Origin: Mobilisporobacter senegalensis
Lineage (GTDB): Bacteria > Bacillota > Clostridia > Lachnospirales > Lachnospiraceae
Direction: 5' to 3'
NCBI RefSeq assembly: GCF_003752155.1
Contig: NZ_RJVG01000009.1
Span: 1-64,000 of the forward strand
Length of the DNA: 64,000 nt
The position numbers were made by a program, and so were the translations under genes. The notes below the pieces were generated by a model that worked only from the letters and a program-made list of their open reading frames with translations, searched no databases and was not told the origin of the DNA. Every line of letters begins with the position of its first letter. Positions within the stretch are counted from its first letter, which is position 1. Below are positions 37,221 through 46,450 of the stretch, in pieces.

Positions 37221-39794
37221 TCATGATTTTATATAAAGGTCAAGCCAAAAACATCGGAATACTTGTGTCACAATGTCAGAATATATCTCCATCCCAGCAG
37301 TTTTAGTAATATGGATTACATCTGAAAACTGTTTACTCCCGGGAAATAAAGAGTTTAACATATTCTCCTCTTTAAGAACGCGGTCAGGGTTAAATATTAC
37401 ATCTTTATGTTCATCAAAAATGGCCACATAAAAAATCCCTGTCTCAACGATATCTTGAAAAAAATGACTTCCATAAGATAGCTCCGGCATAAATCCTGAT
37501 TTTCTCGATGAATACTCACAAATGACCGTCATATTACACAATTCAGTAAAATGCACAGGTACACCTAGCGACGGTGTGGTACTTCCCCATCTGCCCGGAC
37601 CTACCAACATGACATTTTTTCCTTTCATTTCTTTGTTTATCAAGCCAATCTGTCTGGCTACAGCATATTTCCCCTGCTCATTCAGCTCCAGATATGTGTT
37701 CCCTGGAATAAATACAACAAAATCAATCGGCAGCCGTACACTTCCCCCCATAAAATTTCCTTTTCCAGAGAAAAAGCAATCCTTATCATTTGTCAACTCC
37801 GGTATTTTTACTGTATTGCCTAAGCCTTTTGTTTGTAATGGGCGACATTGCAAGAGATTGATTTTGAAAAGGTTGTCTTTGTTTAAATTAGCTGTAAATT
37901 CAATATCAACAGGGTAATCATATGCCTTGGACAATAATGCCAGCATTTCTCTCATTACGGAGGTAATCTCCGTATTGGTGAACAATTTTTTGAAGTCTAA
38001 AATATAAGGAATTTTCCTATCCTTATATCCCAGCTCACGCATATAGGCTGCTGTTATATGGTCCGGACTCATAAACAACTTCTTATCTGTTTTTAAATCC
38101 AGTGGTACGATCTCATCCAAGTCTCTGCTTACTAAAACATTATCCGTAAAAGAAAGGAGATCTAATCTATGCTGGGAGAATTTATTCTGATCTTCATAAG
38201 CCATCGGAGGAATTCGCAAAGGATTATCCAAACATACAACCTTCGCATAATCACCATCCGTTCTGTCGACTGCCCTTGTGCCAAGTCCAAATACCAGACG
38301 AAGCATCCCTGAATTCATATCAATACTCTCATCCCAAACATAAAGATTGGAAGAATTTCCCACCCCGGCAATATGTGGGAAAAAGTATTCTCCATACTGA
38401 TCACCTGAAACACGCTGGACCAATATGGCCATCTGCTCGTCCTGATAGGAGAGTCCCCTGTTCATCCTGTAATCCAGTGCATCCTCATTCATTGTGCTTG
38501 CATAAACAATACGAATGGCCTGCTCAAAAGCTTCATACCGATCCTCGGGAGTACCTTGATTCACACAGAAAACACTTTCATATTTTCCCGCAAATGCATT
38601 CCCAAAATTATCTTCAAGTAAGGAGCTGGAACGTATAATAATTGGAGACTGCCCGAAATATTCCAGCATTTGAACAAACTGCTCTTGAATGTCTTTAGGA
38701 AACTCCCCATGTAAAAGCTTATCTTTAAGTTCAGGTGCATATTTATAATATCCATCCTGGGTCTTTTGCTTTGCACGAAGCCTCCACCAGCCATTCTGTA
38801 CAATATAGGTGTAAAAAACATCCGACCCAATATAGAACGAATCGTGGGGTTCCAATAATGATGTAAAACGATCTTTTCCTTCAATCTCCAGAATTTTTCT
38901 GGCCAAAAGCATACCGACACTCTTTCCTCCAATAAAGCCGGTACCGACTTCTCTGGATGCAATCATCAGAATATCTCTTAAAGTTAAATATCGGTCACAT
39001 AACTGAAACATTCTGGAATCACTGCCTATAAGCATATACATTAAGCGCTTCTTCGTTTCTTCCTGCTGCTTAAGTGAAAAGTTCATTACTTTTTTAGCTT
39101 TGTTAAAAATGACATTCCAATAATCAAGCCGGTTTTCACCCCGGTGAATATTGGTAAATAACTCAGAGGCGTCAGAACTGGCCGTGATGCAGATAGCCTC
39201 CCGATCTTGAATTAAATGGGGGAAAAACATGGTAGGTGAATAACGCTGCCATACTTTGAGGGGATGAATATATGTTTTATTATTTACCTGATATATATCA
39301 AGTAAAAGCTGGGTCGTTTCACGGATACCTGCAATTGTGCTATAAGTATGAAAGTTTCGTATGATAGCAAAATATGCTACCGTATCCAATTCATACAGGT
39401 ATGGACAGGTGGCCTTGAAAAAATTACCGATCATTAAATCCGAATGCCAGTATTTTAATAAATCAGTCAGACAATCAAAAACATACATAACCCTTTTGCC
39501 TTCTTTTTTAATCAGGCTGTATATTTCTGTAGCAAAACTTTCAAACCCTTTACTTGCATCAACATGGTAAATCTTAATATCCTGGCTGTCACCCAGTATC
39601 TGTTCATGGCTGGCAAAGCGGATATAAACCAGCCTCATATTATCCATCTTAGCCTTCCTTGCAAAATAGTCAGCCATTTTCTTATAATCCGAAACTGAAT
39701 CCGTCTGCCAAACTACATTATCTCCAAGTCGAAGGTTGTCAATTACCTGATCCAAACCTTCTAGTCCGGTACTTACTTTATCATGTAAATTCAT
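37221..39794 (-). CDS. PEP/pyruvate-binding domain protein with RecA/KaiC-like N-terminus
   Basis: This 857-residue protein starts at MNLHDKVSTGLEGLDQVIDN. Its first about 200 residues look like a KaiC/RecA-type domain (STGLEGLDQVIDNLRLGDNV), though no clean Walker A is visible. The central and C-terminal part is a PPDK_N/PEP-synthase nucleotide-binding domain: GGKSVGMLLARKIL, PIIIRSSSLLEDNFGNAFAG, VLVQRVSGD and NLLQCRPL. The GPGRWGSTTPSLGVPVHFTE block follows. The phosphohistidine swivelling domain and TIM-barrel of real PEP synthase are missing. It is probably a regulatory or phosphotransfer protein with unknown partner. Confidence 0.75.
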   Translation of the reverse strand: MNLHDKVSTGLEGLDQVIDNLRLGDNVVWQTDSVSDYKKMADYFARKAKMDNMRLVYIRFASHEQILGDSQDIKIYHVDASKGFESFATEIYSLIKKEGKRVMYVFDCLTDLLKYWHSDLMIGNFFKATCPYLYELDTVAYFAIIRNFHTYSTIAGIRETTQLLLDIYQVNNKTYIHPLKVWQRYSPTMFFPHLIQDREAICITASSDASELFTNIHRGENRLDYWNVIFNKAKKVMNFSLKQQEETKKRLMYMLIGSDSRMFQLCDRYLTLRDILMIASREVGTGFIGGKSVGMLLARKILEIEGKDRFTSLLEPHDSFYIGSDVFYTYIVQNGWWRLRAKQKTQDGYYKYAPELKDKLLHGEFPKDIQEQFVQMLEYFGQSPIIIRSSSLLEDNFGNAFAGKYESVFCVNQGTPEDRYEAFEQAIRIVYASTMNEDALDYRMNRGLSYQDEQMAILVQRVSGDQYGEYFFPHIAGVGNSSNLYVWDESIDMNSGMLRLVFGLGTRAVDRTDGDYAKVVCLDNPLRIPPMAYEDQNKFSQHRLDLLSFTDNVLVSRDLDEIVPLDLKTDKKLFMSPDHITAAYMRELGYKDRKIPYILDFKKLFTNTEITSVMREMLALLSKAYDYPVDIEFTANLNKDNLFKINLLQCRPLQTKGLGNTVKIPELTNDKDCFFSGKGNFMGGSVRLPIDFVVFIPGNTYLELNEQGKYAVARQIGLINKEMKGKNVMLVGPGRWGSTTPSLGVPVHFTELCNMTVICEYSSRKSGFMPELSYGSHFFQDIVETGIFYVAIFDEHKDVIFNPDRVLKEENMLNSLFPGSKQFSDVIHITKTAGMEIYSDIVTQVFRCFWLDLYIKS

Positions 39795-39837
39795 AGCACA
39801 CCTCATTCCAACCTTATCTATATTGAATCATTTCAAC

Positions 39838-40023
39838 TTAATTATGCATCCTATGGACAAATACTCTTATTTTACATTGGTGTTCAAACCAGGAATTTAA
39901 CCGTGCAAATGGATTTCTCTCTGCTAGTTTATATAGACTGTCCGATGGCGGAGTCCCTTGTGTAAACCAATTGATTCTTTCCTCTAAATTCTTATAGGCA
40001 TCTTTACTTGTAATATGTCCCAT
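39838..40023 (-). pseudogene. Fe-S-binding protein, N-terminal fragment
   Basis: This is a 61-residue ORF whose first 30 residues (MGHITSKDAYKNLEERINWF with TQGTPPSDSLYK) look like the conserved start of clostridial 4Fe-4S proteins of the pattern GxxPxSExLYxIL. Those proteins continue for hundreds of residues with the cluster ligands. Here the sequence diverges after SLYK into a short tail and stops, and no Cys motif follows. A deletion remnant is likely. Confidence 0.5.
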
Positions 40024-40287
40024 GGATTCACCTTCCTAATATTAAGTATGGATAGACTTATAACCATTTTATCAAATTATATACAAATTGGGAATATATC
40101 TATTCAATTCTCACTTCACCTTATATAGCAGATAACACGTCTCAACGGTATTACCAAAGACCCACAAAACTCTAGACAGTTATATCCACGTAACTGTAGA
40201 CTTCGGAAATAGCATTGGAATGATTCCTCTTAATAGTAAAGTTGAAAAAGCAGAGGCATTATCTTGGCTACCACAAGGCTCATTTCC

Positions 40288-40425
40288 ATACACCAAAATA
40301 AAGGCAACTCCATTGCCAATTGTCTTGCTGACCGTACCGATTATGCGAAAAATCCAGACAAGACAAACGAGGGCGAATACATCAGTTTCTATGAGTGCGA
40401 CATCAAAATATGTTTTACGCCGTAA
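40288..40425 (+). pseudogene. Conjugative relaxase N-terminal remnant
   Basis: The + frame reads IHQNKGNSIANCLADRTDYA, then KNPDKTNEGEYISFYECD. This matches the start of Tn916/Tn1549-like and IME relaxases (pattern INKGKTIAxCLxDRTDYAxNPxKTNxGELVSSYECD). The start codon and everything beyond the first 45 residues, including the catalytic Tyr and His motifs, are missing. It marks a decayed mobile element next to the TetR/ABC genes. Confidence 0.65.
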
Positions 40426-40518
40426 TTTCCTTTGATATGATTAAAATGGTAGGCTTCAGGAACATCGTAAAAGCACAGATTAAGGAAATGATTGTTACAT
40501 ACACTTTGTATTTATCTG

Positions 40519-40547
40519 TTGACAAAACGTTTTTTCTCTACTATACT
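40519..40547 (+). promoter_or_regulatory. Sigma-A type promoter of the TetR-ABC operon
   Basis: TTGACA (40519-40524) and TATACT (40542-40547) are separated by exactly 17 nt. They lie 36 nt upstream of the chosen TetR start. Confidence 0.75.
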
Positions 40548-40552
40548 ATAAA

Positions 40553-40567
40553 CATACACAATGTATG
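40553..40567. promoter_or_regulatory. Palindromic operator for the TetR-family repressor
   Basis: CATACACAATGTATG is a perfect 6-bp dyad with 3-nt centre that overlaps the expected transcription start. Autoregulation is the natural reading. Confidence 0.6.
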
Positions 40568-40582
40568 AAAAGAGGTGCATTT

Positions 40583-41227
40583 ATGCCACGAAACAAATAT
40601 CCCGAAGAAACAGTGCAAAAAATACTAGATGCAGCACTACATTTATTTTTGGAAAAAGGATATGAGCAAACCACTATTTTGGATATTGTAGAAAATATGG
40701 GTGGGATGACCCGTGGAGCGTTCTACCATCATTTCAAATCCAAAGAAGAGGTGTTAGATGCGTTAGGCGATAAACTGTTTTTAGACAATAATCCCTTTGA
40801 AAAACTAAAACAGCAGACTGACCTAACAGGGCTTGAAAAGCTTAAATATTTTATGCAGCAATCCAGTGAGGATACTGACAGCCGCAAAATTAGTATTATG
40901 TCGGTGCAGGCACTTCAAAGCCCTGCTTTTCTAAAGAAATTTATTGAAGATAATCGAGATATAATTGCACCATCATATCAAGAAATCATTGAGGAGGGAG
41001 TGAAGGATGGCTCAATTCAAACAACGCATCCTAAACTACTTTCGCAACTTCTTGCCTTCTTAACGAATTTTTGGACATTGCCAACGATATATCCATCATC
41101 CGAAGAAGAAAGTATAGAAAGGCTTGTATTTATTAAGGAGATTACCGACAAGTTGGGTGTTCCTATTTTAGATGATGAAATAGTTTCATCAATTATTGAA
41201 AATGCGGCAGAAATAGATATAGAATAA
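40583..41227 (+). CDS. TetR-family transcriptional regulator
   Basis: I start at MPRNKYPEETVQKILDAALH (40583), behind AGAGGTG; the frame opens 6 codons earlier without a ribosome site. The 214-residue protein has the TetR HTH (TTILDIVENMGGMTRGAFYHHFKSKEEV, split here only for reading) and a helical ligand domain. It lies 68 nt before an ABC exporter gene and most likely represses it through the palindrome at 40553. Confidence 0.88.
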   Translation: MPRNKYPEETVQKILDAALHLFLEKGYEQTTILDIVENMGGMTRGAFYHHFKSKEEVLDALGDKLFLDNNPFEKLKQQTDLTGLEKLKYFMQQSSEDTDSRKISIMSVQALQSPAFLKKFIEDNRDIIAPSYQEIIEEGVKDGSIQTTHPKLLSQLLAFLTNFWTLPTIYPSSEEESIERLVFIKEITDKLGVPILDDEIVSSIIENAAEIDIE

Positions 41228-41295
41228 AATTGCCAACCGGCAGTTTTATTTTTCAACAAATACATACATACAGAATGAATAAAAGGGGGATTTCA

Positions 41296-42978
41296 ATGAA
41301 AAAATATATCTTGAAACAAAAAGGGTTACTCGCTATCGCCATTTTATTTGGCACTATATTTTCAGTTGGTTCAACATTGGTTGCACTTATCCTAAAAGAT
41401 GTAATTGATGTTGCCATATCTCAAGACATGAACCGATTTACTTCTATCGTTTTGCAAACTACCGTTTATCTTGTGGGATTAGGAATATGCTATTGGTTGT
41501 TCGCAATCTTTAGCAAAAAATTTATTTGCAGAGTAACAAAGATGCTGCGAAGTGCTGTATTTGTCGGAATATTTAAGAAAAATATATCTGATTTTAGGGC
41601 AGTTAACTCTGCAGATTACCTGTCCGCACTTACGAATGATGTAAAGAATGTAGAGGAAAATTATTTTGTTCCTCTACTACTCTGTCTACAAAATATCATT
41701 GTTTTCATCACTTCATTTGCTGTGATGCTTTACCTAAGCCCACTGGTAATGCTGTGCTTATTTATGGCAATGCTTTTGCTTATTGTTTTGCCAGGCTTGT
41801 TTCAAAAAGCAATTCAAAATCGGCAGGATAGCTTTTCAAAAAAGCAGTCTAACTTCACTGTAGCTATCAAGGATTTTTTATCGGGCTTTGAGGTGATACG
41901 CTCTTACCGAATGAATAGCTATACAGTAAAAGCGTTTGGTGAAAAAAATGATACCGTATACACAGCCAAATATGCACTTGATAAGATGGTTTCAGCAGTG
42001 GAAGCCTTATCTACTATACTTGGAGTTATGGTGCAGTGTAGCATTTTATTTATATCAGCTTATCTCATTATTACAGGCAAGATTACCGCTGGTACATTGG
42101 TGGGGCTTGTACAGGTATCAGGAACCATTGTTGCTCCAATTCAAGTTTTGTCACAAAGTATTCCACAAATTCAAGGTAGCAAACCTATCATTGAACGACT
42201 AGATAGTTTAGTGAATTACAAAGACGATGCCTTTATCGGAACTGTGTGTCCTACATTTGAAACTGACATTGCAGTAAAAGATTTGCAGTTTGGTTATGAG
42301 CAAGAACGGAAAATTATACAAGGAATTGACTTCTCTTTTCAAAAAGGAAAAAAATATGCGGTTGTAGGAAAAAGCGGATGCGGAAAAACCACTCTCATCA
42401 ATTTACTGAGCGGCTACTATGCAAAGTTTGACGGAGAGGTTTCGTATGATGGTGTTGATATACGAAACCTGGATATTGAGAAATTGAATGAAATGTCCTC
42501 TGTTATTCACCAAAATGTTTATATGTTTGATGAATCTATTCAGAACAATATCTGCTTGCACAAGCAAATTGCACCAACTGCTTTGCAAAAAGCCCTTGAT
42601 ATGAGTGGTGTAACAATGTTTTTAGGTGATGAAAAAACATTGGACACATCCGTGGGTGAAAACGGAAATAACCTTTCGGGTGGTCAGCGTCAAAGAGTTG
42701 CCGTAGCCCGTGCATTGGTGCAAGGAAAGCCCATCTTGATTTTAGACGAGGGTACTTCAGCAGTGGATATGCAGACTGCCTATGACATCGAAAGCCAATT
42801 ACTCAAAATCAGTGAATTAACGGTTATTACCATTACACACTCACTTAATCCAGAGCTATTAGAAAACTATGACCAAGTGATATTTATGAAGAATGGAACG
42901 ATTTCAGAAACAGGTTCCTTTGGCAAATTGATGGAAAATAAAGGAGCATTTTTCGATTTCTTTAGCTTGAAAAATTAA
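41296..42978 (+). CDS. ABC exporter, fused membrane and ATPase domains
   Basis: I start at MKKYILKQKGLL (41296), behind AAAAGGGGG. The 560-residue half-transporter has six helices (about 10-300) and an ATPase domain with Walker A GKSGCGKTT, signature LSGGQRQRVAVARAL, Walker B ILILDEGTSAVD and H-loop ITITH. It would work as a homodimer. The TetR-ABC pair resembles drug-resistance cargo of gut Firmicute mobile elements. Confidence 0.9.
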   Translation: MKKYILKQKGLLAIAILFGTIFSVGSTLVALILKDVIDVAISQDMNRFTSIVLQTTVYLVGLGICYWLFAIFSKKFICRVTKMLRSAVFVGIFKKNISDFRAVNSADYLSALTNDVKNVEENYFVPLLLCLQNIIVFITSFAVMLYLSPLVMLCLFMAMLLLIVLPGLFQKAIQNRQDSFSKKQSNFTVAIKDFLSGFEVIRSYRMNSYTVKAFGEKNDTVYTAKYALDKMVSAVEALSTILGVMVQCSILFISAYLIITGKITAGTLVGLVQVSGTIVAPIQVLSQSIPQIQGSKPIIERLDSLVNYKDDAFIGTVCPTFETDIAVKDLQFGYEQERKIIQGIDFSFQKGKKYAVVGKSGCGKTTLINLLSGYYAKFDGEVSYDGVDIRNLDIEKLNEMSSVIHQNVYMFDESIQNNICLHKQIAPTALQKALDMSGVTMFLGDEKTLDTSVGENGNNLSGGQRQRVAVARALVQGKPILILDEGTSAVDMQTAYDIESQLLKISELTVITITHSLNPELLENYDQVIFMKNGTISETGSFGKLMENKGAFFDFFSLKN

Positions 42979-43024
42979 CTATTAAAGTTGCATCTATTGC
43001 AAGCACTATAGGAGGGATTAGCAT

Positions 43025-43641
43025 ATGGAGTTGGAATGGAAACTCGAAAACGGAAAGGTGAAATATCCGGGCACAATGGTGACGGTAAATAATCACAAAA
43101 TGCACATTTATAAACAAGGTGAAGGAACGGATATTCTTGTATTTATGGCAGGCGGCGGTACGGTTGGAGTGAAACTGCCAAAGTATCAAGAGATATAGAC
43201 ACAATTTTATATGACCAACTCACTCCTATGAAAGCAGTTACGATGACTTTTTTATATCGTATTCTTTCGATTGGTTCACGCTGGACTACTTCGGCTCACA
43301 ACAAAAGTTGCGGAGAAATCGATTAGAGCTTGCGGACAGTTTTCTGAAAAGGAAATAAGCATATACAAATATATGTTTATCCGAAATAGTTTCACAAAAA
43401 ATATGCCTGATGAAGTAAAGTTCTGTCGAAAGAATGCAAAAGAAGTTGCAAACTTAGGCTATCCAAAATCAACTCCATACTTATCGTTCATTTCAGATGG
43501 CAAAGAATTTCACATTTACAGAACGGAAAATATATCGCCTTAGATTGTGGGCATTACATTCACTACTATCAGCCGCAAAACATTGCTCTTGAAATAGAAA
43601 AATTCGTTTTTAGTATAGAGAAGCTTGAGGTGTTACAATGA
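43025..43641 (+). pseudogene. Alpha/beta hydrolase, multiply disrupted
   Basis: The first frame (from ATG at 43025) encodes the N-terminal strand pair NNHKMHIYKQGEGTDILVFM and AGGGT, with the oxyanion-hole Gly run, then stops at 43198. Later frames carry scattered pieces: a plus frame around 43271-43540 (FIRNSFTKNMPDEVKFCRKN, LGYPKSTPYLSFISDG) and a third frame ending GKYIALDCGHYIHYYQPQNI, with the catalytic His. The nucleophile elbow (GxSxG) is missing. Deletions and frameshifts have destroyed the gene, which follows the ABC exporter on the same strand. Confidence 0.8.
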
Positions 43642-43651
43642 TAAAAACAGA

Positions 43652-43735
43652 ATGGATTCATTAATCAATGTGCAAAAAATGAATATAACCGTTATCAAAG
43701 AGCCAGACGCTAGACGCAGAGCCGAAAAGCGGTAG
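43652..43735 (+). pseudogene. Second, broken copy of the KTR protein C-terminus
   Basis: The + frame reads LINVQKMNITVIKEPDA and then shifts. The intact KTR gene at 45542-45730 ends NVKQMNISVMKEPDAKTQSR. One A is missing after GACGCT here, so KTQSR is lost. The Cys-containing first half is also gone. Confidence 0.6.
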
Positions 43736-43892
43736 AGCAAGATGCAATTACCTTGGAAATGATGAGGCTGAATTACCTTTAAAGACAATTTTCCTGTTTA
43801 TAAAGACGGTGGAGATGTTTGTGGGTTTTTGTGGGACAAAAGTACGCACATCTCCACGTGGGTGGATAACTGTTACTTAGCATAAAGACACG

Positions 43893-44657
43893 TTATAATT
43901 TTTTATAGATCCTCATTGCCAAGATATAAGCAACAACTATAATTGCCATACACCAGGCAAGGGCAACCCAGATATCATTTCCTACCGGCTGGTTTGCCAA
44001 TAAATTTCGAATAGCTTCTACGATAGGTGTTACAGGCTGATTTTCTGCAAAAGCACGTACTACTGAAGGCATAGTATCTGTTGGCACAAAGGCGGAACTG
44101 ATAAACGGTAAAAAGATGATTGGATAAGAGAATGCGCCTGCACCATCGGGTGTTTTTGCAGCAAGCCCAGCAATGACAGCAATCCAGGTTAAAGCAAGTG
44201 TAAATATTCCCAGGATTCCAAATACCCCTAACCATTCTAAAATTCCTGCTGCAGGACGTAACCCCATTAATAATGCAACAAGTATAATCACTACTACAGA
44301 AATCCCATTAGAAATTAATGAAGTCAATACATGCCCCCATAATACTGTAGAACGAGCGATAGGCATAGAGTGAAAACGTTCAAAGATGCCACGTTCTTTA
44401 TCTGTAAACAAGCGGTAAGCTACATATGCGATCCCACTGCCAATAGTCATTAACAATATACCTGGCAAAAGGTAATCAATATAATTTTCTGTACCTGTCT
44501 CAATTGCACCCCCAAATACATAAACGAATAACAACATAATGGCAATTGGTGTGATACTAACAGTAATAATAGTATCCATACTTCTAAAAATATGACGCAT
44601 AGAACGTCCAAACATAACACTCATATCTTTGAAAAAATATTTATTCATAGACCCCAT
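43893..44657 (-). CDS. ABC-2 type transporter permease
   Basis: This 254-residue protein has six predicted helices with an ABC2_membrane pattern: FGRSMRHIFRSMDTIITVSI, RFHSMPIARSTVLWGHVLTS, FSYPIIFLPFISSAFVPTDT and NQPVTPIVEAIRNLL. The ATG lies 1 nt after the ATPase stop. The 3' about 90 nt of this gene recurs at 49989-50078. Confidence 0.9.
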   Translation of the reverse strand: MGSMNKYFFKDMSVMFGRSMRHIFRSMDTIITVSITPIAIMLLFVYVFGGAIETGTENYIDYLLPGILLMTIGSGIAYVAYRLFTDKERGIFERFHSMPIARSTVLWGHVLTSLISNGISVVVIILVALLMGLRPAAGILEWLGVFGILGIFTLALTWIAVIAGLAAKTPDGAGAFSYPIIFLPFISSAFVPTDTMPSVVRAFAENQPVTPIVEAIRNLLANQPVGNDIWVALAWCMAIIVVAYILAMRIYKKL

Positions 44658-45419
44658 TTATTTCTCCTCCTTTTTACCAATGACTGTTAGGAATATTTCT
44701 TCTAATGTAGGTTGTTTCTCCACATATTCAACCCTTGCAGGCGGAAATAATTTTTTCAATCCCTCCAGTGTATCCAGAGCAATGATTTTTCCTCCATGAA
44801 GAATAGCGATTTTATCTGCAAGTTGTTCTGCTTCCTCTAAATACTGAGTCGTTAAGAATACTGTAGTTCCTGTAGCTGATAACTCTTTTACAATCTTCCA
44901 GACCTCTAAACGTGCTTCGGGATCAAGGCCTGTTGTTGGCTCATCGAGAAAAATAATCTTTGGGTTTCCCACAAGACTCATTGCTATATCAATTCTTCTT
45001 TTCATACCCCCGGAGTAAGTACCTACTCTGCGGTCTGCTGCCTCTGACATGCCAAAACGGCTAATTAACTCATCTGCTGCTTGATTTGGATTTTTAAGAT
45101 GTCTAAGTTTTGCTATCATCTGAAGATTTTCACGGCCGGTCAAAATTTCATCAATAGCAGCAAACTGACCAGTAAGACTGATACAACCTCTAATATCACC
45201 TGGCTTTTTTTCAATATCATAACCATGGATCACAACACTTCTGGCATCTGCTTTCAGTAACGTCGCCATAATTCTGATCATTGTTGTTTTTCCTGCTCCA
45301 TTGGAACCTAGTAATGCAAAGATACTTCCCTGCTCTACTTCAAAATCTACTCCTTTAAGTACTTCTACCTCTTTGTAAGCTTTCTTTACAGCTTTAATTT
45401 GTATGATATTTTTTTTCAT
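44658..45419 (-). CDS. ABC transporter ATP-binding protein (daunorubicin-resistance type)
   Basis: This 253-residue ATPase has Walker A GSNGAGKTT, Q-loop SLTGQFAAID, signature YSGGMKRRIDIAMSLV, Walker B IIFLDEPTTGLDPEAR and TTQYLEEAEQLAD. The Gln in place of the usual H-loop His is typical of the DrrA branch. It forms an exporter with the permease directly downstream. Confidence 0.92.
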   Translation of the reverse strand: MKKNIIQIKAVKKAYKEVEVLKGVDFEVEQGSIFALLGSNGAGKTTMIRIMATLLKADARSVVIHGYDIEKKPGDIRGCISLTGQFAAIDEILTGRENLQMIAKLRHLKNPNQAADELISRFGMSEAADRRVGTYSGGMKRRIDIAMSLVGNPKIIFLDEPTTGLDPEARLEVWKIVKELSATGTTVFLTTQYLEEAEQLADKIAILHGGKIIALDTLEGLKKLFPPARVEYVEKQPTLEEIFLTVIGKKEEK

Positions 45420-45512
45420 TTTCTTTTCCTCCTCTAATTATAATATAGTAGCAGCTGTTATCTCCCACTTTAGAAATGGTAGTGTTACACCTGGTAGTCA
45501 TCAGATAAAAAA

Positions 45513-45551
45513 GAGCCGACAACTATGATTTTACTCACATGTTATCGGCTC
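45513..45551 (-). terminator. Hairpin overlapping the end of the KTR gene
   Basis: GAGCCGA and TCGGCTC form a stem with a long loop and, on the minus strand, TTTTTTATC follows. The stop codon of the KTR gene lies within the stem region. Confidence 0.6.
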
Positions 45552-45730
45552 TGCGTCTTAGCGTCTGGCTCTTTCATAACTGATATATTCATTTGTTTTA
45601 CATTGATTATCTTTTCCTGTTTACACTTGGGGCAAAATAATGGGAAGTTTTCAAGTACCGTATCTTCACGTACTTTGACCCTTGTTTTATTGCCACAGAC
45701 CGGGCATAATAGCCACTCGTATTTACTCAC
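45542..45730 (-). CDS. Cysteine-rich KTR family protein
   Basis: This 62-residue protein has two CxxC knuckles (LLCPVCGNKTRVKVREDTVL and FPLFCPKCKQEKI) and the C-terminal KEPDAKTQSR. It matches the cysteine-rich KTR family found on Tn916/Tn1549-like conjugative elements. It probably binds zinc. Its presence supports a mobile-element origin of this region. Confidence 0.85.
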   Translation of the reverse strand: MSKYEWLLCPVCGNKTRVKVREDTVLENFPLFCPKCKQEKIINVKQMNISVMKEPDAKTQSR

Positions 45731-45742
45731 TCTACCATCCCT

Positions 45743-46093
45743 TTACTTTGTTTTATCCGTGACCTTTTTCACGGCCTTGTTAACTTCCAGGTTAACAGAT
45801 TCCTGATAGATGTCAGCGTAAGTTTTTGAATCTTTGATTAGATCGTCGCAGAAAGCCGCTACGTCACTGCCAGTCACTTCCAACACGCCTTTTCCCAAGG
45901 CCGCGCCCTCTTCAAAAAGGTCGATAATCCCCGAGAGTAAACCCGTCCCGTCAGTTAGCTCTACAGGGCCGACCTTAAAGAGATATTTTTGAATCTCTTT
46001 ATAAACAATCTGATAATCCTGTGGGAGTGCTTTGACACGCGCCATGTGGGCCCTCCACTCTTTTTTGCCTTCGATGATATCTTGTATTCTCAT
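45743..46093 (-). CDS. DUF1048 protein (second copy)
   Basis: This 116-residue all-helical protein begins MRIQDIIEGKKEWRAHMARV, followed by ALPQDYQIVYKEIQKYLF and a region KGVLEVTGSDVAAFCDDLI. It is the DUF1048 pattern usually encoded behind a PadR gene. It is paralogous to its upstream neighbour, 9 nt away. Confidence 0.85.
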   Translation of the reverse strand: MRIQDIIEGKKEWRAHMARVKALPQDYQIVYKEIQKYLFKVGPVELTDGTGLLSGIIDLFEEGAALGKGVLEVTGSDVAAFCDDLIKDSKTYADIYQESVNLEVNKAVKKVTDKTK

Positions 46094-46102
46094 TTTATCC
46101 TC

Positions 46103-46450
46103 CTATTTACCTAATTTTTTAGCGATATTATTGTTAAGCTGCTGGCGCCACTTGTCGCGAAAAGACTTTGCCCCTTCTTCACCGACCAGGGCCGAACAGA
46201 AGCCCTTGATATCATCACCCAAAACCTCCTGGGCACTCTGACCATCCGCCGCCGTTTCTTCCAGCAGACCAAGGACACCGTCAAGAATTGGCATAAGGTT
46301 GCGGCCAGTGAAATCTGAGTACGACCATAGATTAGCATTGATTTTTTCCCAGGCAGTCTGATAATCAGACGGCAGCTTTTTTACCCGGGATTCAAAAGCT
46401 TTCATTTCTTTAGTCATGTCGCTCCCTGTGATTCTTTCCCAAAAATTCAT
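46103..46450 (-). CDS. DUF1048 protein (first copy)
   Basis: This 115-residue protein begins MNFWERITGSDMTKEMKAFE, followed by KLPSDYQTAWEKINANLW and SAQEVLGDDIKGFCSALVGE. Its ATG overlaps the PadR stop, so the two are translationally coupled. DUF1048 proteins are thought to work with PadR or its target; the mechanism is not known to me. Confidence 0.85.
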   Translation of the reverse strand: MNFWERITGSDMTKEMKAFESRVKKLPSDYQTAWEKINANLWSYSDFTGRNLMPILDGVLGLLEETAADGQSAQEVLGDDIKGFCSALVGEEGAKSFRDKWRQQLNNNIAKKLGK

